Positions 52,822 to 61,294 of a stretch of 64,000 nt of DNA are shown piece after piece (the stretch's first letter is position 1; every line of letters starts with the position of its first letter). This DNA is from Hyphomicrobiales bacterium (GTDB lineage: Bacteria; Pseudomonadota; Alphaproteobacteria; Rhizobiales; Rhizobiaceae): NCBI GenBank assembly GCA_900468805.1, contig UEIF01000009.1, positions 248,001 to 312,000 of the forward strand, given 5' to 3'. Made by a program: the position numbers and the translations under genes. Under the pieces are notes generated by a model, which saw only the letters and a list, made by a program, of their open reading frames with translations, was not told the DNA's origin and made no database searches.

Positions 52822-53895
52822 TCAGGCCGGGCTGACCAGTTGATAAGTGGCGGCAAGCGTTCTGAAGGCTTCGATTGTCGCAGGGTCGAGCGTAACGCCA
52901 TGTTTTTCCCGCTCGGCGGCGACGGCCCATTCGCGGTCTCCGGGCGCCAGCACCCTGAAGCCTTCGCGCGCAGGGGAAGATCTCAAGGTTTCGACGTAGC
53001 GCTTCATCGCGGCATCGAAGGTTTCAATGTCGAGAAAAGCGGTGGGATTAAGCGCGATGACGAAGGCACCGAGGCCGCGTGGCGTCGAAAAATCAGGGCC
53101 GGGCATCGGAGCGATATCGAAGCTCAGTTTCATGCCTGTCAGCACTGCGCTCAATATCTCCGGAATACCCGCAAGCCCCGCGCCCTTGAAGCCGAATTCC
53201 CCGCCGAGCGGCGCCAGCATGTCGGCCACATCGGGGTCGGTCGTGTCGTAACCCCGCTCATCGGAGGCGACGCCTTCGGGAAGTTGGCGGCCAAGGCTGC
53301 GATAGAGCTGCACCCGGTTATAGGGCACGGCACTCGTCGCCATGTCGAAAAGCCACGGGTTACCACCCCTGACCGGCACGGCGCAGGCAATCGGATTGGT
53401 GCCATGAAAGCGCATGGCGCCATCGTGCAGACGCACGAAGCTGTCGGAATTGCAGAAGGCAAAGCCGATGAAGCCACGCAGGGCGGCATGGAATGCATAG
53501 GCACCTGCCGGTCCGAAATGCGAAGAATTGCGGATAGCAACCGCACCGATCCCGAACTCCCCGGCAAGCCGCGTCGCATGCTCCATCGCCGTATAGGCCG
53601 CGAGCGCACCATGGCCATTGTCCGCATCGAGCGAGGCGACGGCACCGAACGTGTTTACCAGTGCGCCATGCGGACGTGGATTGAGGCGTCCTTCCGTCAA
53701 GCCCTTCACATAATGTGGGAGAAGGCGCACACCGTGGCTGTCGATGCCGTCGCGCGTGCCATGCAGCATCCCCCGTGTCGCCGCATCCGCCGTCTGCTGG
53801 TCCGCACCCGCGGCGAGGAAGATCTTTCGGCAAAAGTCCTCGATCGTTGCCAGGGACGCCAGGGTGCCGGCGGGATCTTTGCTGTCACTTGTCAT
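52822..53895 (-). CDS. LDH2/malate dehydrogenase-family NAD(P) oxidoreductase
   Basis: 357 aa from the ATG at 53895; a TTG 30 nt upstream is an alternative. It belongs to the YlbC/YiaK/DlgD superfamily: GIDSHGVRLLPHYVKGL (catalytic His), GHGALAAYTAMEHA, AIRNSSHFGPAGAYA, PIACAVPV, LFDMATSAVPYNRV and LGAFVIALNPTAF. Members reduce or oxidise 2-keto or 2-hydroxy acids such as 2,3-diketo-L-gulonate, ureidoglycolate or lactate. It is placed upstream of the GntR-TRAP operon on the same strand, so it may process the same imported sugar acid. Confidence 0.85.
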   Translation of the reverse strand: MTSDSKDPAGTLASLATIEDFCRKIFLAAGADQQTADAATRGMLHGTRDGIDSHGVRLLPHYVKGLTEGRLNPRPHGALVNTFGAVASLDADNGHGALAAYTAMEHATRLAGEFGIGAVAIRNSSHFGPAGAYAFHAALRGFIGFAFCNSDSFVRLHDGAMRFHGTNPIACAVPVRGGNPWLFDMATSAVPYNRVQLYRSLGRQLPEGVASDERGYDTTDPDVADMLAPLGGEFGFKGAGLAGIPEILSAVLTGMKLSFDIAPMPGPDFSTPRGLGAFVIALNPTAFLDIETFDAAMKRYVETLRSSPAREGFRVLAPGDREWAVAAEREKHGVTLDPATIEAFRTLAATYQLVSPA

Positions 53896-54012
53896 GGGCT
53901 TCAATCCGTTCAGGTGGAACCTCAAACTCTAGCGCGCTGGCGAGAAGATTCGATAGGCGAATCGTCCCTGAAGCTGCGCCTCCCAGAAATTCTGATCCAA
54001 CTTTGTCATGCG

Positions 54013-54867
54013 TCACGACTTGCCGAGCGACAGGCGAAACTGCCTGGGTGTCGAGCCGGTCCGCTGTTTGAAAATATCGTAGAAGCGGCTGCTGGAGCCG
54101 AAACCGCAATCGAGGGCAATTTCCAGGATTGAGTCCTCGGTCTCGACCAGCCGCTGCATTGCTCTCGCGAGGCGATAGCGCGTCAGATATTCCATCACAG
54201 AAATGCCGAGCACGTCGCGAAATGCCCGGTTGGCGGTGGTTGGATGCACATTGGCGCGTTTTCCAAGATCCGCCAGGTTGAGCGGCTCGGAAAAATGCCG
54301 GTTGATCAGGTCGGTCAGCACCTCCGAATGGCGGATGGCGGGGCTGACGGGTGTCACAACGGCTGCAATGGACGAGCCTTGATCAGTGGCGTGATCGAGG
54401 ATGAGCCTACGCACCCTGAGCTTGGCCTCCTCGGCGATCAGCTGGCGCCGGACGGGATCGCCCCCGCTCCACTCCTCGGCCCAGGCAGAAACATTGAGCG
54501 GCGTCGTCTCGCGACGACTGGGTTCGACCACGAAGGCACCCTGCATGATCGCCTGTCTCGCCTTCTTGTCGATGGAGAGAGCGAGAAAGTCGACGAGCGG
54601 AAGGTAGATGCAGATGAGCGGCGCCTCCGGCGTCACCAGGATCGTCTGGTGGGGAATGGCCGCCCAGAAGAGGACAAGGCGCCCGGCCTCAACCCGTTCC
54701 TGCCGACCATTGAAGAGATAGGTCATGGCGCCATCGAGAAGCAGGTTGATCTCGACATGATCGTGCCAGTGCGCGGCGCTCATGGCATCGGCCGTATGAC
54801 GCTCGATCAGGAAGCCTCGTGGCGACCCCGTCCACTCGCCGCTGTTGTTGTGTTGATCGTCTTTCAT
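54013..54867 (-). CDS. AraC-family transcriptional regulator
   Basis: 284 aa. The N-terminal cupin-like sensor (about 15-110) has HWHDHVEINLLLDGAMTYLFNG and AGRLVLFWAAIPHQTI. The C-terminal pair of HTH motifs (about 185-280) has LNLADLGKRANVHPTTANRAF and ILEIALDCGFGSSSRFYDIFKQ with the ending RTGSTPRQFR. It is divergent from the GH4 gene at 54971 across a 103-bp gap, so it most likely activates that gene, sensing an alpha-galactoside or its product. The gene also reads toward the LDH2-like gene. Confidence 0.9.
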   Translation of the reverse strand: MKDDQHNNSGEWTGSPRGFLIERHTADAMSAAHWHDHVEINLLLDGAMTYLFNGRQERVEAGRLVLFWAAIPHQTILVTPEAPLICIYLPLVDFLALSIDKKARQAIMQGAFVVEPSRRETTPLNVSAWAEEWSGGDPVRRQLIAEEAKLRVRRLILDHATDQGSSIAAVVTPVSPAIRHSEVLTDLINRHFSEPLNLADLGKRANVHPTTANRAFRDVLGISVMEYLTRYRLARAMQRLVETEDSILEIALDCGFGSSSRFYDIFKQRTGSTPRQFRLSLGKS

Positions 54868-54970
54868 GCTCAGCCACGCTTCAATCCGGGAATACTCCCT
54901 TCAATAACAGGAAGAAATTCTGATTTGGAAGAGGCACGACTATGGCACCTTTAAATCGCGGGAGACCGAA

Positions 54971-56287
54971 ATGCCGAAGATTTGCCTCGTGGGTGCGGGC
55001 AGCACCGTTTTTGCACAGAACATTCTGGGGGACGTGCTCTCTACCCCCTCGGGCAGCGACTATGTGATCAGCCTGTTTGATATCGATCCCGAACGGCTGA
55101 AGACATCGGAGATCGTTGCGCGCCGCATCTGCGAGGCGCTCAATCTGCAGAGGGTCAAGGTCGAGGCCACCCTTGATCGCCGCGAGGCGCTGCGCGGATC
55201 GGATTTCGTTATCCTGATGATGCAGGTTGGCGGCTACAAGCCCGCCACCGTGACGGATTTCGACGTGCCGAAGAGATACGGTCTGCGGCAGACCATTGCC
55301 GATACGCTCGGCATCGGCGGGATCTTCCGCGGACTTCGCACCATTCCAGTGCTGGAGGCAATCTGCCGCGATATGGAAGAGGTCTGCCCCGATGCGCTGC
55401 TGATGCAATATGTGAACCCGATGGCGATCAATTGCTGGGCAATCAAGGAGCTGGCGCCATCCATCCGCACGGTCGGCCTTTGCCACAGCGTCCAGCATAC
55501 GGCCGCTCATCTCGCTTCGTGCCTCGACGAGGATATCGCCGACATCAACTACATTTCGGCAGGCATCAACCATGTCGCCTTTTTCCTGAAATACGAGAAA
55601 CTGCATGCCGATGGCAGACGCGAGGATCTCTATCCCCGCCTGAGGGCTCTGGCCGGCGAGGGACGCGTGCCATCCGATGACCGGGTGCGCTTCGATGTAC
55701 TCAAGCGGCTCGGCCATTTCGTGACGGAATCGAGCGAACATTTCTCCGAATATACGTCCTGGTATATCAAGGACCGGCGCCCTGAGCTCATCGACAAGCT
55801 CAACATCCCGCTCGACGAATATATCAGCCGCTGTGAAAGGCAGATATCCGAATGGCATGCCCTTCGCCGGGAGCTCGAAGGCGACAAACCGATCGACGTC
55901 TGCCGCAGCAACGAATATGCCGCCGGCATCATTCACGCCGCCGTCACCGGCAATCCGGCACTGATCTATGGCAATGTTCCCAATAATGGCCTGATCGAAA
56001 ACCTTCCGGCCGAATGCATCTTGGAAGTGCCCTGCCATGTCGACAGGAACGGCATCCAGCCGACCCGCATCGGCAGGATCCCCTCGCAGCTCGCCGCTGT
56101 CATGAAGCTCAGCATCTCGGTTCAGGAGCTGACAGTCGAGGCAGCGCTGACGGGGAAACGCGACCGCATCTATCAGGCAGCCCTCCTCGATCCGCATACA
56201 GCGGCCGAACTCTCGCCAGACGAGATCTGGAGCCTGGTCGACGACCTGATCGACGAACATGGCGACCTTCTGCCGAAGTACCACTGA
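54971..56287 (+). CDS. melA: GH4 alpha-galactosidase-like enzyme (MelA family)
   Basis: 438 aa; GGGAG lies before the ATG. GH4 enzymes need NAD and Mn and act by oxidation at C3. The NAD site is ICLVGAGSTVFAQNILGDVL; GIFRGLRTIPVLEAICRDME and QYVNPMAINCWA follow; metal ligands lie in GLCHSVQHTA (Cys, His) and GINHVAFF. Length fits MelA proteins. Product and anomeric preference could differ, since GH4 also covers alpha-glucosidases, glucuronidases and galactosaminidases. It has no signal peptide, so its substrate is imported first, possibly by the sugar ABC transporter at 58256-61283. A strong terminator follows. Confidence 0.9.
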   Translation: MPKICLVGAGSTVFAQNILGDVLSTPSGSDYVISLFDIDPERLKTSEIVARRICEALNLQRVKVEATLDRREALRGSDFVILMMQVGGYKPATVTDFDVPKRYGLRQTIADTLGIGGIFRGLRTIPVLEAICRDMEEVCPDALLMQYVNPMAINCWAIKELAPSIRTVGLCHSVQHTAAHLASCLDEDIADINYISAGINHVAFFLKYEKLHADGRREDLYPRLRALAGEGRVPSDDRVRFDVLKRLGHFVTESSEHFSEYTSWYIKDRRPELIDKLNIPLDEYISRCERQISEWHALRRELEGDKPIDVCRSNEYAAGIIHAAVTGNPALIYGNVPNNGLIENLPAECILEVPCHVDRNGIQPTRIGRIPSQLAAVMKLSISVQELTVEAALTGKRDRIYQAALLDPHTAAELSPDEIWSLVDDLIDEHGDLLPKYH

Positions 56288-56317
56288 GCCCGGTCAGAGG
56301 CTTCCAGATCCATCATG

Positions 56318-56361
56318 AGGCGCGCCGTCTTTCGGGACGGCGCGCCTTTCGTTTGCTTTTT
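56318..56361 (+). terminator. Rho-independent terminator after the GH4 gene
   Basis: A perfect 12-bp stem (56318-56329 with 56336-56347, AGGCGCGCCGTC outer arm) and a 6-nt loop are followed by a T-rich tract (TTCGTTTGCTTTTTC). It starts 31 bp after the GH4 stop and separates that gene from the amino-sugar operon. Confidence 0.88.
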
Positions 56362-56388
56362 CAGCGCTCATCCGGCGTTATCAAAAAA

Positions 56389-56417
56389 ATCATAAACGAT
56401 CATAATTATGATTGACA
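56389..56417 (+). promoter_or_regulatory. Palindromic operator and -35 element before the DeoR-type gene
   Basis: ATCATAATTATGAT (56399-56412) is a perfect 14-bp palindrome, and its half ATCATAA also occurs 10 bp earlier (56389-56395), one helical turn away. TTGACA (56412-56417) overlaps its end and matches a -35 hexamer; the -10 (GAACTT near 56435) is poor. The layout fits autoregulation by the DeoR-type product of the next gene. Confidence 0.6.
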
Positions 56418-56477
56418 TTGATCGTATCGAGTGAGAACTTTGACGCAAATAAACGAAATTACGACAGGGGATGGTCG

Positions 56478-57272
56478 GTGAACCAGAGTGGCGGAGTGAA
56501 AACTGACCGGCTCGATGCCATCAGAAGCCATCTCTATGCGAATGGCTTTTCCACCATTCAGGATCTGGCCGATGCGGTGGGTGCTTCGCTGGCCACCGTG
56601 CGGCGAGACCTGCAGATTCTGGAACAAGATGGAGCGATCGACCGCGTGCACGGCGGCGCCCGCATCGCCGAGGGTTCCTCGGTCGAAATGGCCTTCCAGG
56701 AGCGGGAAAAGCGCCAGCTTTCGGCCAAGCGCGCGATTGCCAATGCGGCATACGAGCTGCTGCTACCCCGAACCGCGATCTTCCTCGACGCCGGGACGAC
56801 GGTTCTTCAGCTTGCCCGGCTCATTCGCATCAACCCGATACCGCTGCGCATCTTCACCAACGGCCTGATCGTCGCTCAGGAATTTCTGAACATCCCGAAC
56901 CTTGAGGTCGTCCTTCTCGGCGGCCAGCTGCGCAGCGAAAACGCTTCGCTCGTCGGCCCGCAGGCCGAGGCGATGCTCGAAACGATCTGGTTCGATCAGC
57001 TGTTTCTCGGAGCCAGCGCCATCAGCCCTGACGGCGCGATTTACAGCGTGGACAGTGCCGAAGCCAGCCTGAACCGGCGCATGCTCACCCGCTCTGCCAA
57101 CGGCTATGTGCTCGCCGATTCCTCGAAATTCGGGACGATGGCCACCTACAAGGTCGCGCCGCTGAATGTTGCGAAGCTCATCACCGACAAGAGCCTGACG
57201 CCGCAATGGCGCTCCGAGCTCACCAATTTCGGTGTCGATGCGACCTTTGCCGAGCTGGGAGCAAAGGAATGA
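56478..57272 (+). CDS. DeoR-family regulator (AgaR/GlpR type)
   Basis: 264 aa from GTG at 56478, with AGGGG 7 nt upstream. The N-terminal DeoR HTH (about 8-60) reads LDAIRSHLYANGFSTIQDLADAVG then SLATVRRDLQILEQDGAIDRVHGGA. The DeoRC sensor domain (about 75-255) has FLDAGTTVLQLARLI, TNGLIVAQEFLN, VVLLGGQLRSENASLVGPQA and DQLFLGASAISPDGAIYSVDSAEASL. Such proteins sense phosphorylated sugars. It is the first gene of the amino-sugar operon and overlaps the kinase gene by 4 bp, so it likely responds to galactosamine-6-phosphate or tagatose-6-phosphate. Confidence 0.9.
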   Translation: MNQSGGVKTDRLDAIRSHLYANGFSTIQDLADAVGASLATVRRDLQILEQDGAIDRVHGGARIAEGSSVEMAFQEREKRQLSAKRAIANAAYELLLPRTAIFLDAGTTVLQLARLIRINPIPLRIFTNGLIVAQEFLNIPNLEVVLLGGQLRSENASLVGPQAEAMLETIWFDQLFLGASAISPDGAIYSVDSAEASLNRRMLTRSANGYVLADSSKFGTMATYKVAPLNVAKLITDKSLTPQWRSELTNFGVDATFAELGAKE

Positions 57273-58231
57273 GCGACGAGCTAATCCTCGGCATCGACGG
57301 CGGCGGCAGCAAGGTTCTCGTCACGCTGGCCAACAAGGACGGCCAGATTCTGCGCGCCGCGCTCGGCGGCGGTGTCAATCCGATGGACAATCCAGACTGG
57401 CGACGGGAACTGGAGCGGCATATCGAACCCTTCCGCAATGAGCCGGGACTGGCAGCCGTCGGCGCTGCCCTGCCCGCCTATGGTGAAGTTGCGCATCTCT
57501 CCGCTCTCCAGAGGCAATGCATCGACGAAGCTTTTCCGGATATCCTCAGGACAGTCCTCAACGATGTCGACGCCGCCCATCTCGGCGCCTTTGCCGGTCG
57601 CCCGGGCATCCTCGTTCTGTCGGGGACCGGCTCCATGTCCTGGGCGCGCAACGGAGCAGGAGCCTCCGCACGCGCCGGCGGTTGGGGCGATCTGATCGGC
57701 GACGAGGGCAGCAGCTACTGGATCGGTCGTGCAGCCCTGCATCTCATCAGCCAGAGCCTCGATGGACGTGGCAAGCCGACGGCGCTGGCGAGAGCGATTT
57801 ATGATCACCTCCGGCTCGATATTTCCGATCCGATCAATGCTCTCGGTGGCTGGGTCAACGGGCTTGCGAGGCCGCGCGCTGGTATCGCCGCGCTCTCCAT
57901 TCTCGTCGACCGAACCGCTCAGCAAGGCGACGAAATGGCGATCGACCTGATCGAGAAGGCCGCCGAGGAGCTTGCTAAGCACCATTGGGCGATATCGGGC
58001 CATTGTGAAACCGGCTCCGACTGGACCTATGCAGGCGGCACCTTTTCCAGCCGCCTTTTGCTTGAAGCTGTCGAACGGCGGATCGGCCGACGGGCGATTT
58101 CACCCGTACTTCCTCCCATTGGCGGCGCGCTTCTGGCGGCCGCCCAACTTCTCGACTGGCCGCTGAACGAGCGCTGGTTCGGGCAAATCGCGGCTGCGGC
58201 CGACACCGTGATCGCGCGATCAAGACAATGA
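57269..58231 (+). CDS. BadF/BadG/N-acetylglucosamine-kinase-family sugar kinase
   Basis: 320 aa from the ATG at 57269 (ATGA overlap with the regulator). The ASKHA-fold ATPase has phosphate-1 ILGIDGGGSKVLVTLANKDG, catalytic-region NDVDAAHLGAF, phosphate-2 VLSGTGSMSWARN, GGWGDLIGDEGSSYWIG (typical of N-acetylhexosamine kinases) and TYAGGTFSSRLLLEAVE for the adenosine site. It should phosphorylate an imported amino sugar at O6 with ATP in the cytoplasm. Together with the AgaS-like isomerase downstream, galactosamine or N-acetylgalactosamine is the favoured substrate; glucosamine cannot be excluded. Confidence 0.85.
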   Translation: MSDELILGIDGGGSKVLVTLANKDGQILRAALGGGVNPMDNPDWRRELERHIEPFRNEPGLAAVGAALPAYGEVAHLSALQRQCIDEAFPDILRTVLNDVDAAHLGAFAGRPGILVLSGTGSMSWARNGAGASARAGGWGDLIGDEGSSYWIGRAALHLISQSLDGRGKPTALARAIYDHLRLDISDPINALGGWVNGLARPRAGIAALSILVDRTAQQGDEMAIDLIEKAAEELAKHHWAISGHCETGSDWTYAGGTFSSRLLLEAVERRIGRRAISPVLPPIGGALLAAAQLLDWPLNERWFGQIAAAADTVIARSRQ

Positions 58232-58255
58232 CTGTCAACGATAAAGGATGGGAAC

Positions 58256-59512
58256 ATGCGTAAATTCATATTGCCTTTGCTTGCCTCAGCCGCCCTTGCG
58301 ATTGCCCTGCCCGCCATGGCCGACGACGCCAAGCCGCTTGCCGGCCAATCGATCACCGTGCTCATGCCATCGCCGCAGGGGGCCACGGTTGCGGCAGATT
58401 TTGAAGCGGAGACCGGCATTCATGTCGATCTCCAGACCCTCTCCTGGGATGATATTCGCCCAAAGCTGGTAACGGCACTGGTCGCCGGCACGGCGCCGGC
58501 CGATGTCACCGAATTCGACTGGTCTTGGACGGGTCAGTTCAGCGCCGCCGGCTGGTACATGCCGCTGAATGATGTGATCGACAAGGAATCAATCGAGGAT
58601 ATCGGCGTTGCCAAGATCTTCACCGTCGATGGTCAGTTGCTCGGTGTGCCCTATACCAACGACTTCCGCGTGATGCTCGTCAACAAGAAGCATTTAGCGG
58701 ATGCGGGCATTACCGAAATGCCGAAGACGCTTGACGCGCTGGTCACGGCGGCAAAGAAGATCAAGGAGAAGGGTATTTCGACCTATCCGATCGGCCTGCC
58801 GCTCTCGGCAACCGAAGGCGCTTCGACGAGCTGGTATCTGTTGACCAAGGCTTTTGGCGGCGAACTCTTCGACAAGGACTTCAAGCCGCTGTTCCTCACC
58901 CCGGATTCAGCCGGCTACAAGGCGCTCGCCTTCGAACTGAAACTCTTGAAGGACGGTCTGGTCGACCCGGCCTCGACAGGTCTCAAGGACAGCCAGATCA
59001 ATGAGAGCATGTTTGCCCAGGGCCTCACCAGCATCATGATCTCGGGTGAGCCGGGTCGCTTGGGCCAGATGAACGATCCGAAGCAGTCCAAGGTCGCCGG
59101 CCAGGTGGAAGCGATCCTCGTGCCGACCGAAAGCGGTCAGACGCGCAGCTTCGGCCTTCCGGAAGCGCTTGCCATTCCGAATGTTTCGCAGAACAAGGAA
59201 GCGGCGGTCGCCTTCGTCAAGTGGTTCACCAGCAAGGAGTTCCAGAAGAAGAACGCGGCAAACGGCTTCCTGCCGACCCGCACTTCGGCTCTCTCCGAAC
59301 TCAATACGGAAGGCAAGTTGACGAGCGGCGACGCACTTGTTGCCCAGTCCAAGACCGTCGAGCCTCTGTTCCAGCAGGGAACGCCGCCGTGGTATCCGCA
59401 GTTTTCGAGCGCGGTGAACACGGCGATCAACAGCGCGGCAAAGGACCAGGTCACGGTTGATCAGGCCATGCAGAGCATCGCCGATGCAGCCAAGCAGGCG
59501 ATGGCGCAATGA
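58256..59512 (+). CDS. Sugar ABC transporter substrate-binding protein (family 1)
   Basis: 418 aa with signal peptide MRKFILPLLASAALAIALPA and cleavage near AMADD. The extracellular solute-binding family-1 pattern: SITVLMPSPQGATVAADFEAETG, VTALVAGTAPADVTEFDWSW, GVPYTNDFRVMLVNKKHLADAG and a C-terminal AVAFVKWFTSKEFQKK. It binds a mono- or oligosaccharide in the periplasm. GGATGGGAAC precedes the ATG. It begins the transporter part of the operon and overlaps the first permease by 4 bp. Confidence 0.92.
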   Translation: MRKFILPLLASAALAIALPAMADDAKPLAGQSITVLMPSPQGATVAADFEAETGIHVDLQTLSWDDIRPKLVTALVAGTAPADVTEFDWSWTGQFSAAGWYMPLNDVIDKESIEDIGVAKIFTVDGQLLGVPYTNDFRVMLVNKKHLADAGITEMPKTLDALVTAAKKIKEKGISTYPIGLPLSATEGASTSWYLLTKAFGGELFDKDFKPLFLTPDSAGYKALAFELKLLKDGLVDPASTGLKDSQINESMFAQGLTSIMISGEPGRLGQMNDPKQSKVAGQVEAILVPTESGQTRSFGLPEALAIPNVSQNKEAAVAFVKWFTSKEFQKKNAANGFLPTRTSALSELNTEGKLTSGDALVAQSKTVEPLFQQGTPPWYPQFSSAVNTAINSAAKDQVTVDQAMQSIADAAKQAMAQ

Positions 59513-60426
59513 CAGTCGTCACCGCCCAAGGTGTCGCAGCCAAGCGTAGTGTCGGCCTCAACGCCGACACCATGCTCGGACTGCTGCTGGTGCTGCCGAT
59601 CCTCGTGACGATGGCAGCTCTGGTCTTCTATCCGATGGGCCGGACGGTCTGGGACTCGCTGCACCGGGTCAATCCGATGCAGGCCGGAACGCCTTTCGTC
59701 GGACTGGAAAATTACACACGCATGCTGTCGGACGCCCAGCTGGCGACGACCTGGGCGAACACGCTCATCTATGTCGTCCTTGCCGTTGTTGCCGAGACCG
59801 TCTTCGGCGTGCTTGCTGCGGCTCTCATCAATCAGATGAAAGTCGGGCGCCAATGGGTGCTTGCGGCTGTCATCCTGCCATGGGCCTTACCCGGCGTCGT
59901 CAACTCCGTCATCTGGCTGTGGATCTATCAGCCCGGCGCCGGCCTGTTGAACGGCATTCTCGTCGCGCTTGGCCTGCCTTTCGAAAATCATGTCTGGTTC
60001 AACGACCGGACGAGTGCCATCATCGCGGTCACCGTCGTGCATGTCTGGCGCATGATGCCGCTGACGATCGTCATCGTGCTCGCCGCCATGCAGAGCATCC
60101 CGGCGCATCTCTATGAGGCTGCCCGCATCGACGGCGCGACGCGCGTGCAGATGTTCAGCCTGGTCACACTTCCGCTCGTGCGCAGCGCCATCGCCGTTGC
60201 CATGACGAATGCGACGGTCAATGCCTTCAATCTCTTCGACGAGGCCTGGGTGCTCGCCGGATCAAGCCTCGAAACGCGGCCGATCCTCGTGCAGATCTAT
60301 CTCGAGACATTCCAGAACCTTCGCTTCTCCTACGGCATGGCTCTGTCGGTCGTCATCACGCTGGTCTCGCTGCTCGTCTCGCTCGTCTACGTCCTCCGCG
60401 TTTATCGCAACACACGGTTCGACTGA
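59509..60426 (+). CDS. Sugar ABC transporter permease (MalF-like)
   Basis: 305 aa, six membrane helices (first LGLLLVLPILVTMAALVFYP). The EAA loop has LYEAARIDGATRVQMFSLVTLPLVRSA. ATG at 59509 overlaps the binding-protein stop; its stop shares TGATG with the second permease. A cytoplasmic N-terminus of about 20 residues precedes the first helix. Confidence 0.92.
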   Translation: MTVVTAQGVAAKRSVGLNADTMLGLLLVLPILVTMAALVFYPMGRTVWDSLHRVNPMQAGTPFVGLENYTRMLSDAQLATTWANTLIYVVLAVVAETVFGVLAAALINQMKVGRQWVLAAVILPWALPGVVNSVIWLWIYQPGAGLLNGILVALGLPFENHVWFNDRTSAIIAVTVVHVWRMMPLTIVIVLAAMQSIPAHLYEAARIDGATRVQMFSLVTLPLVRSAIAVAMTNATVNAFNLFDEAWVLAGSSLETRPILVQIYLETFQNLRFSYGMALSVVITLVSLLVSLVYVLRVYRNTRFD

Positions 60427-61283
60427 TGAAACCAACCATTCTCTATCGCCTGATGATATGGACGGGTCTTGCCGTGCTGCTGATCTGGTCGCTTGGCCCG
60501 ATCTACTGGACGATTGCAAGCTCCGTGACGCCGACGGAAGATTTTTCCACGCGGCCGATCCATTTCTTCCCGCAACATTTCACGCTCGACCATTATTCGC
60601 GCCTGCTCGGCATCAACATTTCGCGGATTGGGGGTGTGGAGGTGTGGAAGCAGTTCCGCGCTGCGCTGCTCAACAGCGTGATCACGTCGGCCGCCGCCAC
60701 GGTGCTCTGCGTCGCGATCTCGGCGCTCGGCGCCTATGCATTCACCAGGATGCGCTTTCCCGGGCGCCACCTGCTGTTCGGTGCTGTCGTAGCGACACTC
60801 GCAATCCCCGCCTATGCGGTGCTCATCCCGCTCTATCAGATCATGATCAAGATGCATCTGGTCGACACTCATACCGGCGTCTCGCTGATCTATGTCTCGG
60901 CCTATCTGCCGCTCTCCCTCTGGCTGTTGCGCAGCGTCTTCGAGCAGCTTCCGATCGCGCTCGAAGAGGCAGCACAGCTCGATGGCGCGGGCCGCCTCTT
61001 CATCTTCTTCAACATCGTGCTGCCGCTCGCCGGACCCGGCCTGACGGCGGCGGCCATCCTTACCTTCCTGGGGGCCTGGGGTCAGTACCTCGTTCCCCTC
61101 ATCTTCTCGCCCCAAGCGACGAAACCCCTGACGGTTCTCATTCCCGAATTCGTCACCAAGAACTTCATCGACTACGGACTGATCACGGCAAGCGGATCGA
61201 TCGCCATCGTCATCCCTGCTCTGGTCGTCATCTTCCTCAACCGGTACCTCGTCAGCGGCCTGCTGGCAGGTTCGGTCAAATAA
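60426..61283 (+). CDS. Sugar ABC transporter permease (MalG-like)
   Basis: 285 aa, six membrane helices. Typical MalG features: LGPIYWTIASSVTPTEDF in the first periplasmic loop, GAYAFTRMRFPGRHLLF, and the EAA loop ALEEAAQLDGAGRLFIFFNIVLPLAGPG. It completes the translocation channel for the sugar bound by the preceding SBP. The ATPase of the system is probably the truncated gene at 63621. Confidence 0.92.
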   Translation: MKPTILYRLMIWTGLAVLLIWSLGPIYWTIASSVTPTEDFSTRPIHFFPQHFTLDHYSRLLGINISRIGGVEVWKQFRAALLNSVITSAAATVLCVAISALGAYAFTRMRFPGRHLLFGAVVATLAIPAYAVLIPLYQIMIKMHLVDTHTGVSLIYVSAYLPLSLWLLRSVFEQLPIALEEAAQLDGAGRLFIFFNIVLPLAGPGLTAAAILTFLGAWGQYLVPLIFSPQATKPLTVLIPEFVTKNFIDYGLITASGSIAIVIPALVVIFLNRYLVSGLLAGSVK

Positions 61284-61294
61284 TCGGAGACATC

